Source of the DNA: Tanypteryx hageni
Taxonomy: Eukaryota > Arthropoda > Insecta > Odonata > Petaluridae
Length of the DNA: 64,000 bases
NCBI GenBank assembly: GCA_028673005.1
Contig: CM054112.1
Location: 190,747,144-190,811,143 of the forward strand
Direction of reading: 5' to 3'
Positions 34,051-46,331 of the stretch are shown piece after piece. How positions within the stretch are numbered: position 1 is the first letter of the stretch; the number at the start of each line of letters is the position of its first letter. Below the pieces are notes generated by a model. That model worked only from the letters and a program-made list of their open reading frames with translations. It did not search any database and was not told the DNA's origin. The translations under genes were made by a program, and so were the position numbers.

Positions 34051-36937
34051 GTTTCTTTTAAACTATCTCACGCAGAGGATATGGTAGCATCGGAGGATTG
34101 AGATCTGTAATCTCGAAAGCATAAATGCTGAATGAGTATAAATATGAGAATAAAATATTTAAAAGATACCGAACGCGAGTTATTTCGACGGGCTAGGCAT
34201 GTAATAGCGGCGAGAATAATTTGAAACGGCGAAAGCAGTGAAATTTTTATCTTTAAAAAATTGCGGATAATTAAAATCTTCGCTCCCTTTGAAATTTTAG
34301 ATAAACCCACGAGGGGTATGAAAGTGGAACGCAGCCATGTGGAGTGAAGATATAGCATTTTGTTGGAAAGCGACGAGTTATTCGCATCGCGATGAAAATA
34401 TAAATGGCGACAAACCAGTTTTGAGTTTATCTAATGGACACATCGCCCGATGAGAATGTTTGCCTCGGGAAACAATATAAATAATTACCAAAGAAAAGAA
34501 AGATTCTTCTCTCTATAGAGGCGAAACGTTTCGTGGAAAATAGTTGTGACCAGCGATAATAGCATTTGTTTGTGGAGATTTACAACATTTGTTTCTGCGA
34601 ACAATTTCACGATAATATTGGCGTTGAATTAACGATTTTCTACGTGAATCGCTTTTCTAAATTGTTGTAAGAAATTGTCTCATAACGAGCAGCATAGTTT
34701 TTCTCTTGCTCATAACTTGAAAACATATCTATTGTTTTTTATTTTTTGAAATAATTTCCAAAGATCCCGCGTAATTTGAGTAGCGTTTCACGTTTACGAT
34801 TCAATTCATCTCATTTATCACGTATTCATTTTATTATCTAATAAATGTAAACTTCCCTTGCTTTTCCGTTTTTGCGTCTTATTCCAAGTTTCTATAGGTC
34901 TTAAGAGAAAGTCCTATATTTACTTTTTGCAGATTCCTCTTGGCAACGGAATAAAAAAAAGTCGACTTGCCGTGCCATCTTCGTGCCATTTGCGAAAGAT
35001 TTACAACCACGAGCAAAAATTAAGTGCTCTTCTCGGATTTTTAACAAGCCTGTATGAGGACGAGTCCGAACAATTTTTTTCACTTTTTTCATCCATACGT
35101 TATTCCCCGCCGTTCGAGAACATGGCCGTTCCTTTCCACATTTATTTTATTTTTTTGTTCACAAGACGCGTGGAAAGTCCCTTTCTCGATCCTCCAGCCT
35201 ACTTGAAACCTTTTTTCATATGAAAATCCCTTTAATCTTTTAAGATCTTTTTTCATAAAAAAAGACCACCCTACGCGTAATGGCGGGCGTTTTCCTTCCT
35301 TAACGGATGGGAAAGGTGCGACTCTCGGCGAAAGAAATGGGAAACTTGGCCCTCTCTCTCTCTCTATTTATCCCTTTCTCTTCTTCCGTTTTACGTATCC
35401 TTATCTTTTTCTCTTCTTTACGCTCTCTTGCTCTGTCTCTCTTTCCCTCTTTCTTCGTAGCCGCCATCGTCTCTCGTGCCAATGCCGACTGGTTTCCTCC
35501 GGGAAACTTGCCTCCGAGGATTTTAGTGAGGGATATCTCCTCCTCCGCCACTCTCCCCCACCCGCCCCCTCCCCCCCGTTTCACGGCACCCGGAGAATTC
35601 GGCTTAGAGAGCAGCCATACGACCCACCCTATCTCCCCACCTCCCTCTTCCCCCTCCCCTCCTCCGCAATATACCCGATTTACGGGGTAGCCTTTATGAT
35701 GGGAGACCTTGCCCAAGACCTAAAATCCCCTCCTCCCCCCCTGTTTCGTGACCTTGCGTGATTCTTTGCTCATATTCAAGGTGCCAGCATCTCTCCCACG
35801 GTTGGCGACGCGTATCTCGCGTGACCGAGAACTCGATGAAAAAAATGACGCCTGGATGGTGTGCCGGAAAGAATTTTTTCTTTTTTTTTTTGTTCCGCCG
35901 TTTCGCGTGTTGTCGCTTTAATTCCTCTCGCGTCACTGAGGAGAACTCGGTTGTACGGGAATATAAGGAGGGGGGGATTAATTTATCGCGTAAATTATTA
36001 CGTTAAATCTGGACCAATGCTTTCGAGAGAAGGGATGTTCGCTTCGCTTTCCGCTTGGAACGTGTCGAGCGAGTTGAAAAGGATGGCCCATGTGCTATTT
36101 TTTTCGGATGCCGAGATATTTATCGGTCATCGCGGCGGGAGAAAATTCTTGAAATGCCAATATCTGTTTAGCGTTTGCTGCGTTGTAAATGGAGGTTTTT
36201 AGCGCCTCGTTGCTATAATTGACACGTTGTCGATGATCAAATCTCACGCGAAAGATCCTGTTCTTAAAAAACTTCAATGTCTCGTGGAAATATCTCCGTG
36301 TTTCTCTCATTAACGAAGATTAATGACCAATGAATTCCATTTCGTCTTGGAGAAATTACTTTTATAAAGAAACCCGAAGAAAAGTCGAATTTGCTTTCGT
36401 TTAATCCATCCAGCATGGGACATATTTACGAGTAAAAATCAGTTTTATCTTTAATACGCAATGTTTTCAGTGGTTTTCAACGTTGATTTTCTCTCTACCT
36501 TTGGAGTTGAGGGCCTTTTTAAGTATAAGTAACTTTCGGGTCTCTGGATATAAAGTATGATCCAAAAGGCATATGCTGTGTTACCTCGAGCATATTTAAG
36601 TGCAGGAGTTTCGTTATTCTCACACATATTTGTGTGCCAAAATTAGATCCATATAAAAAATGTAATTAACTCACAATTAATAATGCCATCTTAAAGCAAA
36701 ATTTGTTACGATTAATTTTATTTGTATAAAAACCTTTTTACGACAAAAAACAATTTCCTCAGTACTGCTACTACTACGACTAAAAATTTTAAGTTTTTTT
36801 TTGTTATAGAAATTTTGTAGTTTTATAAAAATAAATTTATAATAGAGTTCCACCAAGTATTGTCTAACAACATCGATTGTTTCGAATTTAATAGAATACT
36901 GTATAATGTACACAAAACAAATCTATATTCTAAAATG
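34051..36937. other. No gene recognised; CT-rich block
   Basis: Pyrimidine-rich sequence at 35350-35465 and 35530-35665 opens frames on both strands. Their translations are low-complexity and mutually antisense. The rest is AT-rich. Confidence 0.4.
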
Positions 36938-37236
36938 CGAAATTTTGTATATTTCCACTTTAAAATTTTTTTATTTCGACCATGATTTCAATGTGATAAA
37001 ACGTCATCTTCAAGATAAAGACTAGGAAAAGTAGCGCAGTACATATACGGAGGGAAAGAGTAGGAGAGGAACCGTCGTTACTCCAAACCTCCCTCCCCCT
37101 ACTCCTCATCACCACTCCTTTTTCTCCTTCCACTCTTTCCCTCCGTATATGTATGCAGTGCTACTTTTCCCAGTCCCTGAAGATGACGTATGGTCGAAAT
37201 AAAAAATTTTTAAAGTGGAAATATAAAAAAAATTTC
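36938..37236. mobile_element. Foldback element with about 100-bp arms
   Basis: Left arm 36938-37070 and right arm 37132-37236 are reverse complements. They share ATATTTCCACTTTAAAA, TTATTTCGACCAT, ACGTCATCTTCA, GGAAAAGTAGC and ATATACGGAGGGAAAGAGT. The left arm has a 17-base extra segment after CGACCAT. The loop is a pyrimidine-rich stretch of about 60 bases. The right arm contains CTGAAGATGAC, then GTCGAAA (37177-37199), a hairpin like that of foldback family F. There is no coding capacity. Confidence 0.88.
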
Positions 37237-38029
37237 GTTTTGGTATATGGAAATATTCCACAAGTTAACACCTGCAACTGTAGATTTTGTCAAAATAAAT
37301 CCCTTTAATTCAACCGTTGAAGGCGTGATGTGGTGGAATAATTCCATAGTGATTATTAAATAAAAATCTTGTAATTTTCCACTATTTTATTAAAATATCA
37401 TAATATATATTATATCATAATTTATCATAACTTATATCATAATTTGAGCACGAGCCATAAGATGAACTCGATAATAATTCGCTTATCTGTCATTTTTCTT
37501 AATTTCGGTCTTTTGATCGTCGGTCGTTGGAAATTTCTTGTTATTTGCTTATACTCATGGAACAACAGCCTCATTCTCATCTGTATGATTTAGAACCATT
37601 AGTTGTTTGAACCCATCTTGCGCTCAGGAGTGGTTAACGCGGTTAATTTTCCGGTAGTAATCAGTCACTGTCGTCACTTCCGACAGTTCGAATACGTATG
37701 CTATTCCTCTTTCTATTCTCTAAAAAGGTAATTAACTCTTCCCCTAAAACGTGGATCTCGGCACCTACCTTACATTTAAACCACGAACGATTCTGTGCCT
37801 TTTTTGCTCATTCATCTTCAACCTTTGTCTCCCTTATTGTGTGTTAATGACACACATTTTCATCCTCAGCGTAGAATGATGAAGTATGCACTCATTCAGG
37901 AATTTGCGTTAATAATAACGAGGAATGGTGACGCATTTCCGAGTTTCCGTCATTTTCAGGCATAAAACATGTAGCGTGAATCTGCACAGCTGTCCAAATG
38001 ACAGAAAAAGTATTTTAAAAACAAATTGA
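37237..38029. other. AT-rich sequence, no feature recognised
   Basis: No open frame with a domain and no shared repeat was seen. A short palindromic ATATCATAATATATATTATATCATAA stretch lies at about 37397-37424. Confidence 0.4.
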
Positions 38030-38275
38030 GAAAGTAAGTACTTAAGGTATCTTCAACCGTCATGAAAAGGATATTAAAAATCATATGCACATTTCGGCTA
38101 CCGGCCAGTCTTCGTCACTGGCATTCACCAATGGCAGATTCTAAAAGAACTTGAGAGAATATTAAAATCTACTGACGACGAATACCGCTGACGACGGCTG
38201 CCTGGTAACCAAAATGCTCATATAGTTTTTCGTGACCTTTTAATGGCTATTGGAGATACTCGACTATTTATTTCG
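38030..38275. mobile_element. Foldback element, family F copy 2
   Basis: The left arm (about 38035-38125) and right arm (about 38185-38275) are imperfect reverse complements of about 90 bases. The right arm reads GACGACGGCTGCCTGG, then GGCTATTGGAGATAC; the left arm reads GGTATCTTCAACCGTCAT, then TTTCGGCTACCGGCC. Each arm carries the CTGANGA-hairpin-AAA motif, facing the other. The end sequences match family F at 32.0 and 61.6 kb. Confidence 0.75.
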
Positions 38276-41245
38276 TCAATATTAGCTAGGAGACAATGTC
38301 GATGATTCACTATCGAATTAGCTGTGTAAATGTTTGCTTTTTAATTTATATCGTCGAAACGACCGCTAGTGCGTGTTACGGAACGACGACCTTATTGGTC
38401 TCACGTTTTCAAATGTATTTCCTTCCTCGATATTTTTGTATGGCGATTATCTGACTCGAAAAAAATATAATATGCGGTTTTAGTGACGTGTCGCTTCTAG
38501 GGATTCAACAAAACACTCGTTCCTTGGTCACCCACATTCTTATAGAATTACCTAGACTCTTTCAAGTGACAACCGTGTGTGTAATCTCTTTTTGTTTGCC
38601 TTAAACTCCAGCTTGACGAAGAATTCATTCATTTGTTTATGTTTTGACCTCAGGCTCACGCGTTGAGGATTGAGGAAAACCCAACCGGCTCCCATCTATC
38701 CCTCCTCCCTCTCCTTCCTCCCTCTCTACTCCTCATTCTTCCAAATGTAAACAAAAAGACATCTCGAAAATTTCCCCCTTCCACTTATCCTCAACCCACC
38801 CTCGTTGGACCACCTCATTTAATTCCCGTCTTCTCGAGTTCCTCTCTCTCTCTCCCTCCCATCATTCCATCCTACCCTTTGTTCATATTTGTTTTCGTCC
38901 TCATCTCTCCTCCTTCACCCTTTCCCTCAGCGCCACCCCTTCCCCTTACGCTACCCTTCCTCCTACTCCACCCTTCCCCTTTCACTCTCTCCATCCGGAC
39001 TACCCGCACTTCTTTCCTTCTCCTCATTCTTGGCTTCCAACTCCTCCCTCCGTGTTTCAATTTTCGTCTTCATCTTCCAACCCCCTCCTCCTCTTCCCCG
39101 TCTCGCCCCTCAAAGCCACCCGTATCCCCTTAGAAACAATCCATCCCCATTCCACGTCTCCTCCACCAACGGCTTATGCTTGCTTCCTCGCCTCATCGAG
39201 TGCCAGTCCTGCCTCGCTCGCTCTCCCGCTTCGCCTCCTCCCCTCCCCCGCTCCCCGTCACGGTTTCTCCTCTCTCTTACTCCTCGCCCCTCCTTTCATT
39301 ACGCACCAGGGACACGTACCCTTGGGGCGGCTCTCTTCGGCATTCCATCCCCATCCTTTCCGCCCTCCTACTCATTTTGTCCCTTTCTCTCTCTTCTGTT
39401 TCTCTCCGCTCAGCCTCTTCTTAAAGCCGTCTCTCTCTCTCTCTCGACCCTGTTTTCGATGCTTCTCTATTTCTCTCGGAGCCTGTCTCGATTGCTACTT
39501 TCTTTCTATTTCCCTCTGCGGCTACCGTCGCTCTTGCTGACCAATAGCCTTTTTCATTGCCTCGAGAGCCCATGTCGAGGAGTTTGGATGGGTGTTCTTT
39601 AGGGCCATTCGGAGACAGTTTTTCTCGTACCGAGAAGCGTTTTGTGTTTCTCGGGATGTTCGTGTCGGTGGAGTCCCGGAATTCCGAGGATTTCAGGAAA
39701 TGATTTTCAGTCAAACGTTTTGAACCGGATGCTTTTGTGTTCTTGCCGCCGTCAGTGGTTTTCCTAGAAGTTGTTCTTAACTAGGCTAGGTAACGTATGG
39801 TGGGCTTTGGGCTCGGAACTTACTTAATCTTTAACATGAATCACGGAAATTCCGAAGAAATGGGTCACGGCATTTAAGCGTTGGAGGAACTTTTAGTAGC
39901 TATGCAATATGTTCGGGTTAGTTTAATTCGAATCTTGCGAGGGTGCAAAAAAGGATTTTCGGGAATAATTCGAGTTGTATGAATTCAAGTCACCCTCATG
40001 GAAGAGTTAAGTACAAATTGTGTCTTCTTCGAGCATTTCAAATTCCAGAGCGGTCTCAAGCACGTGGTCCGCATGCGGCCCTCCAGTCAAAAAAAATGCG
40101 TCCCTCTCGTTACTTTAATTCTATTGCACGTAGGTGAAAGAGAAATAGCAGAGGAGACAACAATAGAGTAACGAAGAGTTACTAAACAACCTAACACTTT
40201 CATAGTTAATAATTGTATGATAATTTGTTTTTCATTAAAATATATGTACCATTTTGAGTCAGGTGATTTTAAGTTCCAACGAAATGCTTAGGATCATCAT
40301 TATGATATATGCAGGCCCCGATATACATATATTGAAATTATTACCTCTATTTCAAAATTATCCATTCAGTCACGATGCTTTTTTTGAGTTCGAGGAGTTC
40401 GGCTACATTTCCAAAGCGTGATATCTTTGATGGCCGGTATTCCTGTTCGAGAAATTTTTTAAAATTTCCTTCCCTTTTCCTCATTTATCTCATGTAAACC
40501 GTTGTGGGGTAAATAATTGCGACGCATCGAAGGCTACCAGAAGTCGGGGTGTTCTCTAACATTCTTGTTAGTCAAACCTTGAATGACGGCTTTCTCATTG
40601 ACTTAAGGCGGCTCGTTTTAAAACCGTCCGTTCTCCATCGGAGGGTAAAAAATTTCGCCGCGTCGGCCTCGTTAGTCGGCAATGAGAAATTCCCTCGTTC
40701 AATGAGAACACGTCCGCCAGATATATAGCCGACGTTCCGAGGTCGAAATTTTACGATATTTTTTTCTTCTTTCCGTTTCGTTATTAACATCATAATTTCT
40801 AATCAGGAAGAGACGTGCAAGGGTTAAGAGATATATTTTTTAAGGATTTCCCGCTCTTACGCTTGATTTATCTCGGTTTTACCGCTGCATTCGGATTAAG
40901 AATCCATCACATGTATGGAAAGTTTTCGCTGCGACGTTGAATGGTAGCAGATGCTTTTAGGGTGATGTGTGGTGGGAACGTATATGATGTCCGAACTATC
41001 GTGCGAGTTTTTTTTTGAGCTTTCTACAGTGTCCAGGTAGTCCCTGGCAATTCTACTTGTGCGTGCATACTGTATTTACAATTTATTTTGCATGGCATTT
41101 ATTGGTATATAAATAATTTCATTGAAGCATGTTTTTCTTCGTATTTCGGATATCAGGGTTACAGAATTAAATTAATTAATATAATTAATTAATTTTAATA
41201 ATGGTTTAGTCAAATTACCATGGACCTCCTGGACACCCTGTAAAA
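38276..41245. other. No supported gene; 800-bp pyrimidine-rich block
   Basis: From about 38690 to 39500 the plus strand is strongly pyrimidine-rich, which keeps frames of 160-240 codons open on the plus strand. Their Ser/Pro/Leu repeats are composition artefacts. A hAT-like string (CAGAGCGGTCTCAAGCACGT followed by GGTCCGCATGCGGCCC) lies at 40048-40083, without a partner end. Confidence 0.45.
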
Positions 41246-41420
41246 CAGGGGTGAGCAACCTACGGCCAGCAGACCATATTCGGCCTGAGAAGCTATGATG
41301 AAAAATCAATCGCTGAAATTTAACAAGAAAATTCATGTTTTTTGGTGAAATTATACGTAAAACCTATATTTTTAAAAATTATATGCTACCTCATAATCTC
41401 TAGGTAATTTCCCATTTAAA
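41246..41420 (+). mobile_element. Isolated left end of a hAT-like element
   Basis: CAGGGGTGAGCAACCTACGG starts at 41246 and continues CC, then CAGACCATATTCGGCCTG, the form typical of hAT termini (CAGnGGTnnnCAACC...GGCC). No inverted partner and no transposase were found downstream, so it is a truncated copy. The right boundary is a guess. Confidence 0.5.
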
Positions 41421-42395
41421 CCCTAAACCCCGCTGAAGTATTGGCAACTTCCAATGCGGTCGACCGATATATGCTTAAACGTAAGTGTAACGCAGAATAT
41501 CAGTTATGCTCCTAATACATATTAATCCGGAAGCATCCACCAGATTCCTCGATTCTTATAATACGTACCTTTCCCCCCGTTTTTTTCAGCCACTCTGCTG
41601 TCGCGTTTATCGCGGAGCATGTCGATTGGAAATGTCATATGGCCTGTGGTTGCCTCAGGAGAGAAAAAAAACTGCGAAGCCAAACAAACGGACGGTCAAA
41701 CAAACGAATTCCCCCCCCCCCCCCTAACTCCTACGGGTTAACGACCGACCTTATCGTCCCGATTCGTGCGCGCGTCTTTTCGCGTGACTGCTTTGGGCCA
41801 AATTAGACGCCCGTGTTATTCCTCTCCGTACATATCGGTCGGATCCTCCGGGACAGAGCGGAGGGAGGGAGAGGAAGAAGTATCAGGGCCGAACATTTTT
41901 TGAAACCCATTATCGTCCACATTGCGGAACTCGATGGGGCGCGTTATTCTTTTACAATTCGATCTCCTTTTTCTTCTTCTTCTCCTCCGGTCCGAAAACG
42001 TCGGGTCGATTTCATCCACGTGTTGGCGCGGTGGGGGTGGGGTCCCTCTTTTCTTCCTCTCGGATCGCTTCACCTTTTCGCTCCTTCTCCCTCCCACCCC
42101 TCTCCACCTGCCCTCCTCCCACTGGGGGTGGGGATGTGCGTTCCCCGCGCCGCGCCCATCTCCCTCGCACTCGCCCCTCCCCGCTCCCCGTTTACTCCCC
42201 CTTTTTCGCCGACCCCCGCCTCCTTCTCAATCCTCTTTCTCCACCCACTCCGCCCACTCCTACTATGCCCCTGAGGGTCCTCCTCCTCGCACCTCCTTTG
42301 GGTCGTGACTCCGCGCGTTTTCGGATCCCGCCTCACGAAGCATCCGGACAGCTGCCGGGAGGTTGGATGCGAACGGCCTGCTACGCAACGGCTCA

Positions 42396-42432
<37 letters not shown>

Positions 42433-44742
42433 GCTCCCCACGTTGGTTCCTAATAGATGGTGTCTACGCCCCGATGGAACGTGATTTACTGATCCTCAAG
42501 GGTTTCTGCGTTTCCGGTCTTATAAAATGCCGAGGCTCCGTTACCTTCGGCCTCTGGGAAACGGCTGCCCCCGGGGATAATAGGCGGGGAAAATGGCAAT
42601 TAAAATTTCGGCTGTTAGGTACGGTTTTTATTCGGCGATTGCGCCACGTCGTGCTTTCTCGCCGCGGACTAGAGGCAGACTTGATGGCTTTGTTTCGTTC
42701 CCGTTTAGGGCATGGTATTGCGATTGACTTCCTGGAAGCCTGTTGAGAAATACATGCAGCCTTGATTGCCATTTGCGGTTTATAGTCTTGCTAAAATATT
42801 CGCTTTTATAATGTTATATTCTGAGTAACATGCCTGTTTTAGAAAAAATAATGACGCAAGCAATCACCTGTGCATATTTCTCATATTTTTCTTCGATCGG
42901 ATGAGTCTGTTCATGCGAAATTTTGCCCCGTGAGTTTTAAACGGGTCCGGTCCTAGGTATGTGGGACGTGTGCCACCGCACTCGGGCGGAGGATTCTAAG
43001 AGGCGGCCTTCGGGTCGATACTAGATGTTATCTATCCACTTATAAACGTATTTAAATTCGTTTTAAATCGAAATAATATTAAATAAACTGTTATCAGTTG
43101 TGTATGGGACGACGCGTAAATCGAGGGCTATTTGTATTCGGTGAATTCAAATTTTCCTTCGCACACACCCGTTAAAACTCTAAAGGTCTGCCCTCATTTT
43201 AAATAAGAAATGTATTAATAAAATTATAATGGTAGGTTTTTTTCATCCAGGCGCTGGATGCAGCCTCTAAAATTTTTCCTTCGTATCTGAAGTGTTTCAT
43301 ACATTTATCAATGCATTAGTTTCCCATTCGAGGTTATACATATCATGCTGAAGTTCTGCATAACTAAGTGATTGAATCGGTCATTTTAAATATACGACAT
43401 TTAAATATGAATTATTGCTACTAAAAATTATCGAGCACAAAAAAGTTAATGTCTCAAATAACCCTCGGGAAAAATTTTCCCGATTAATCGGACCTTGAAC
43501 GTAATTATTCCGATCCATATAATCTCTTATTTTCTCGTTTTACCAGACATTTATCCTTTTATCTCGTTCCTTTCAGGTATATTCTAGAAGTTACAGGTGC
43601 ACGTGTTTTGCTGGCCGATCCAATTTTTATTACGATTTCCTTGGCGGCTTTTTTATTACGCGTGTAACTTGAAGCGAAGCCGATCGCCAAGGCTGCTGGC
43701 CCGAGGGTTTTTTTCCTTCGGACCTGATCAAAATTCGTTATTCTCATCACGGGTCCTGTAAATATTCTAAGAATATAGTTATGGGACAAAAAAATAAAAA
43801 CATTAAGGAAAGGACGTCCTGGAACGTATTCATTAGCGTAGACGTGATGATGAATCGACTCGGCTTCCTGAAATAAACTGAAAAAATATAAAGCTCTCCG
43901 TGATCCTGTTTGTGATTTTATTCAAGGTCGCGCAAAGATAAGAAAGCCGTAAATTACTGGAATATGAAAAGATTTTGATAGGTAATTTTAGCAGTGGTGA
44001 TTTTTTAAAAACTTTTTTGTTTGTGATGAGGGGCGCTATACAAGTTCTAAATTTTGTTTTATCAATCTCTTCATGCTTCATTAGCTAGGGAAATGCCTCG
44101 GTCTAAACTGTTCGGTCTGACTTCATTTTTCAAATCCAGATAAATCGTGAGTTTTATATACGCGGAATTCCTCTTTAAATATTTTTTTAGCTATAAATTT
44201 TTCCGAATCGTGTTAATCGCGAATACACTCGTCGAAACATTTGTTTTGATTTTAACTCGAGACAATGACGTCGGTTCGAAAACGAACGGTGAATGGGATT
44301 TAAATATACTATAAAGCGACGCGTGAAACCCTTAATGAAGTGTATGGCGGTCTCATTAACGACGCCGATCCGTCGTCTTCAATTTAGAGCGGGAGTAAAA
44401 AGGAAACTCGAATTCCTTCTCGGTACCCCTTTAAAATCCCATTCGTTCTCGGATGAAAAGAATGTCACGGAGAGAGAGAGAGATAGAGGGATAAAAGGGA
44501 ATTCGAAGTGACGGGAATGAATGGGGACCAAAGCGACGAATAATCCCCTATTTCCGGGATTAGAGTCGACCCTCGATAACTGGAACCTTAGAGGGTGACA
44601 GGGCATGTTCGATTGATCGAAACTTCGAGTAATAGAAACCCCTTAATCGTTACAGGCTCGATTTATTAGACTCCTACCAAGAGCGAAAAAATGAGTCGCT
44701 TCGAAAAATTTCTTGCGATTTTTACACATCCCTAGAACGTCG
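41421..44742. other. No supported gene; simple repeats and CT-rich block
   Basis: The block includes (C)14 at 41711-41724, a pyrimidine-rich stretch at 42050-42260, and (CT)n followed by (CA)n at 42395-42432. The proline-rich open frames at 41813-42453 are composition artefacts, since several registers and the opposite strand are open together. A 17-base hairpin CATCCAGGCGCTGGATG lies at about 43245-43261. At 44564-44640 the sequence GTCGACCCTCGATAACTGGA resembles a pogo/Tigger terminus. Confidence 0.4.
42395..42432. repeat. (CT)n-(CA)n compound microsatellite
   Basis: A CT run of about 26 bases is followed directly by a CA run of 12 bases. Confidence 0.95.
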
Positions 44743-44750
44743 ATTATAAT
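44743..44750. repeat. Left 8-bp target-site duplication (ATTATAAT)
   Basis: ATTATAAT precedes the hAT terminus and is repeated exactly at 46332-46339. It is itself a perfect palindrome with TA at its centre, as known for the Buster group of hAT transposons. Confidence 0.93.
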
Positions 44751-45092
44751 CAGGGGTGGAACAACGTTTCAAATCGTTACGTTATTCTGCAACGTTACAA
44801 AGGATCTGTTTTCGTTACACAACGTAAAAATAACACTACGCAATTTAATTGTTACGTTATATAACGTTATTTTGTAAAACCGTTATATAATGTTATTTAA
44901 ATTTTTTTGCTTTGGCCAATGGCCCATTCTTAATTATTAAATATAAATGTATTAAATAAAACCACAAAATAATTGTCTATAATAATTTTAATTCAGTTAT
45001 ATAATAAAAACAGTCAAAATAATACTGTGCAATTATACGTCTTTGGCAAAAAAGGAAATAAAATGTGTAAATCCCAAACATTTGTTCTCAAG

Positions 45093-45116
45093 TTAACCGT
45101 AAAATTTTACGGTTAA
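45093..45116. repeat. Perfect 24-base palindrome
   Basis: The arms TTAACCGTAAAA and TTTTACGGTTAA are exact reverse complements with no spacer. It lies inside the non-autonomous hAT between two direct copies of ATTTGTTCTCAAGT (about 45079 and 45171). Confidence 0.93.
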
Positions 45117-45466
45117 GGAGTTAATTTCTATTTAACATCAATTTCGCTGTAGTCTCCATCGTTACTTATTTATTTGTTCTCAAGTATGCAGTCGCATCTG
45201 AAATGGAATTTTTTACAGAAATTTTAATAATTATAAATTGATCAAATTCATCAACGTCGGTGGTTGAATGCGCTTTATTGTTTAGCGGAACGATTTCAGT
45301 TTCTTTACTAAAATTTCTACTTATATTCTTTAGAGTTGTCCGAATCTTTTTAAATGAAGTTTCGCTTTAATGCATTGCTATTCAGACAATGTGGCTTGGA
45401 ATCGTGGTTCAAGATAAATAGCGAGCGGATTACGTTGCTAACACCTCGCAGACTTAACAGTTCACA

Positions 45467-45985
45467 AATTGATGGAATGATATGATCCTTAGGTCCTAAG
45501 CAGGCAGGCATTAGCTGTAAAGTTAGATATAATTTTGAAATACCGTAGCAGATAATTTTTCCCGTTTCTGAATGCGGGTGTTTTTCTTAGTTTGGTCCGG
45601 GCTAGCCAATCTAGTATCAACCAGCCCCAACGGTCATAGCAGAATTTTTTCTCGTTTCAAAATTATTCCCAACTTTACAGCTAATGCCTGTCTGCTTGGG
45701 ATCTTATGATCATTTCATTCCATTAATTTCTAGCTTGGCAATCTCACCATTTGAGAGGGAGGGGTTTTCTTCGGCTTTATCTTGGAGGATGTCTGTTGAG
45801 GCTGGTTGATACTAGCTTGGCTAGCCCGGACCCAACTAACAATAAGAAAAACACCCGCATTCAGGAACGGGAAAAATTATCTGCTACAGTAGTTCAGTGG
45901 TAGAATATCCGCCCGGCAAGTGGTAAGACCCGGATTCGATTCCCTCTCATAGCAGAATTTTTTCTCCTTTCAAAATCATTCCCTT
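45467..45985. repeat. Interleaved inverted repeats (order A-B-A'-B') with SINE-like end
   Basis: Arm A (about 45467-45540) is inverted at A' (about 45655-45730); both contain AGGCATTAGCTGTAAAGTT or its complement. Arm B (about 45546-45630) is inverted at B' (about 45797-45890); both contain CCGGGCTAGCC and the AACACCCGCATTC block. The pairs interleave, so they cannot both fold as simple hairpins. The string CATAGCAGAATTTTTTCTC occurs directly at about 45637 and again at about 45947. A tRNA-like segment follows B'. This complex sits inside the hAT and may be an independent insertion or a rearranged pair of inserts. Confidence 0.85.
45886..45962 (+). pseudogene. tRNA-Gly-like fragment (SINE head or pseudo-tRNA)
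   Basis: The sequence AGTAGTTCAGTGGTAGAATA matches the tRNA A box (TAGTTCAGTGG). CCCGGATTCGATTCC follows at B-box distance, with one substitution in the GGTTCGAnTCC motif. The D-arm and anticodon regions resemble eukaryotic tRNA-Gly. The T-arm and acceptor stems do not pair well, so it is not a functional tRNA. It is most simply the head of a tRNA-derived SINE within the repeat complex. Confidence 0.65.
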
Positions 45986-46331
45986 AACAGTTCACGTTTT
46001 TTACGTTATGTAACGAAAACTAATCCTTTGTAATGTTATTACATCCCTAGTTCACGACATAACAGGTGATACCGAGCATTTGACGAAACGCACTGAAGTT
46101 ATCTGCACTTTGTGCAATGTTGCCTGGCCAAAACATTTTGGTGTGATTACGTTATAATAACTTCATTGCAATTAACATTTTGATATCGTTATAATAAAGT
46201 TACGTTAAACGTTATTGGTTATTATAACTTTATTATAACAATATGTATGCATCGTTACGTTATTGTAAAAAAGTAATTTAATCGTTATTATAACGTTATC
46301 GGGTATCGTTACGTTACATTTTCCAGCCCTG

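Larger units (their letters stand above)
44751..46331. mobile_element. Non-autonomous hAT transposon, complete, 1,581 bp
   Basis: The left end is CAGGGGTGGAAC and the right end TTTTCCAGCCCTG, inverted termini of about 11 bases with one mismatch. Perfect 8-bp duplications (ATTATAAT) flank both ends. Many copies of CGTTA/TAACG motifs (CGTTACGTTA, AACGTTATAATAACG) cluster in both subterminal regions (about 44765-44890 and 46010-46315), as hAT transposase-binding subterminal repeats often do. No transposase frame is open, so movement would have needed a partner element. It contains a nested repeat complex at 45467-45985 and a 24-base palindrome at 45093-45116. The perfect duplications suggest a fairly recent insertion, but the nested repeats show time has passed since the master formed. 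Confidence 0.92.

Noticed and set aside
38663..39602. Overlapping open frames of 156, 162 and 237 codons
   Set aside because: They lie in an 800-bp pyrimidine-rich block, which lacks stops by composition. They overlap in different registers and show no domain or clear start context.
41813..42453. Proline-rich open frames on both strands
   Set aside because: The tract is low-complexity and CT/GC-rich, with three plus registers and the minus strand open at once.
45886..45962. Functional tRNA-Gly gene
   Set aside because: The A box is good and the B box nearly so, but the T-arm and acceptor stems do not pair and the sequence lies inside a repeat complex.
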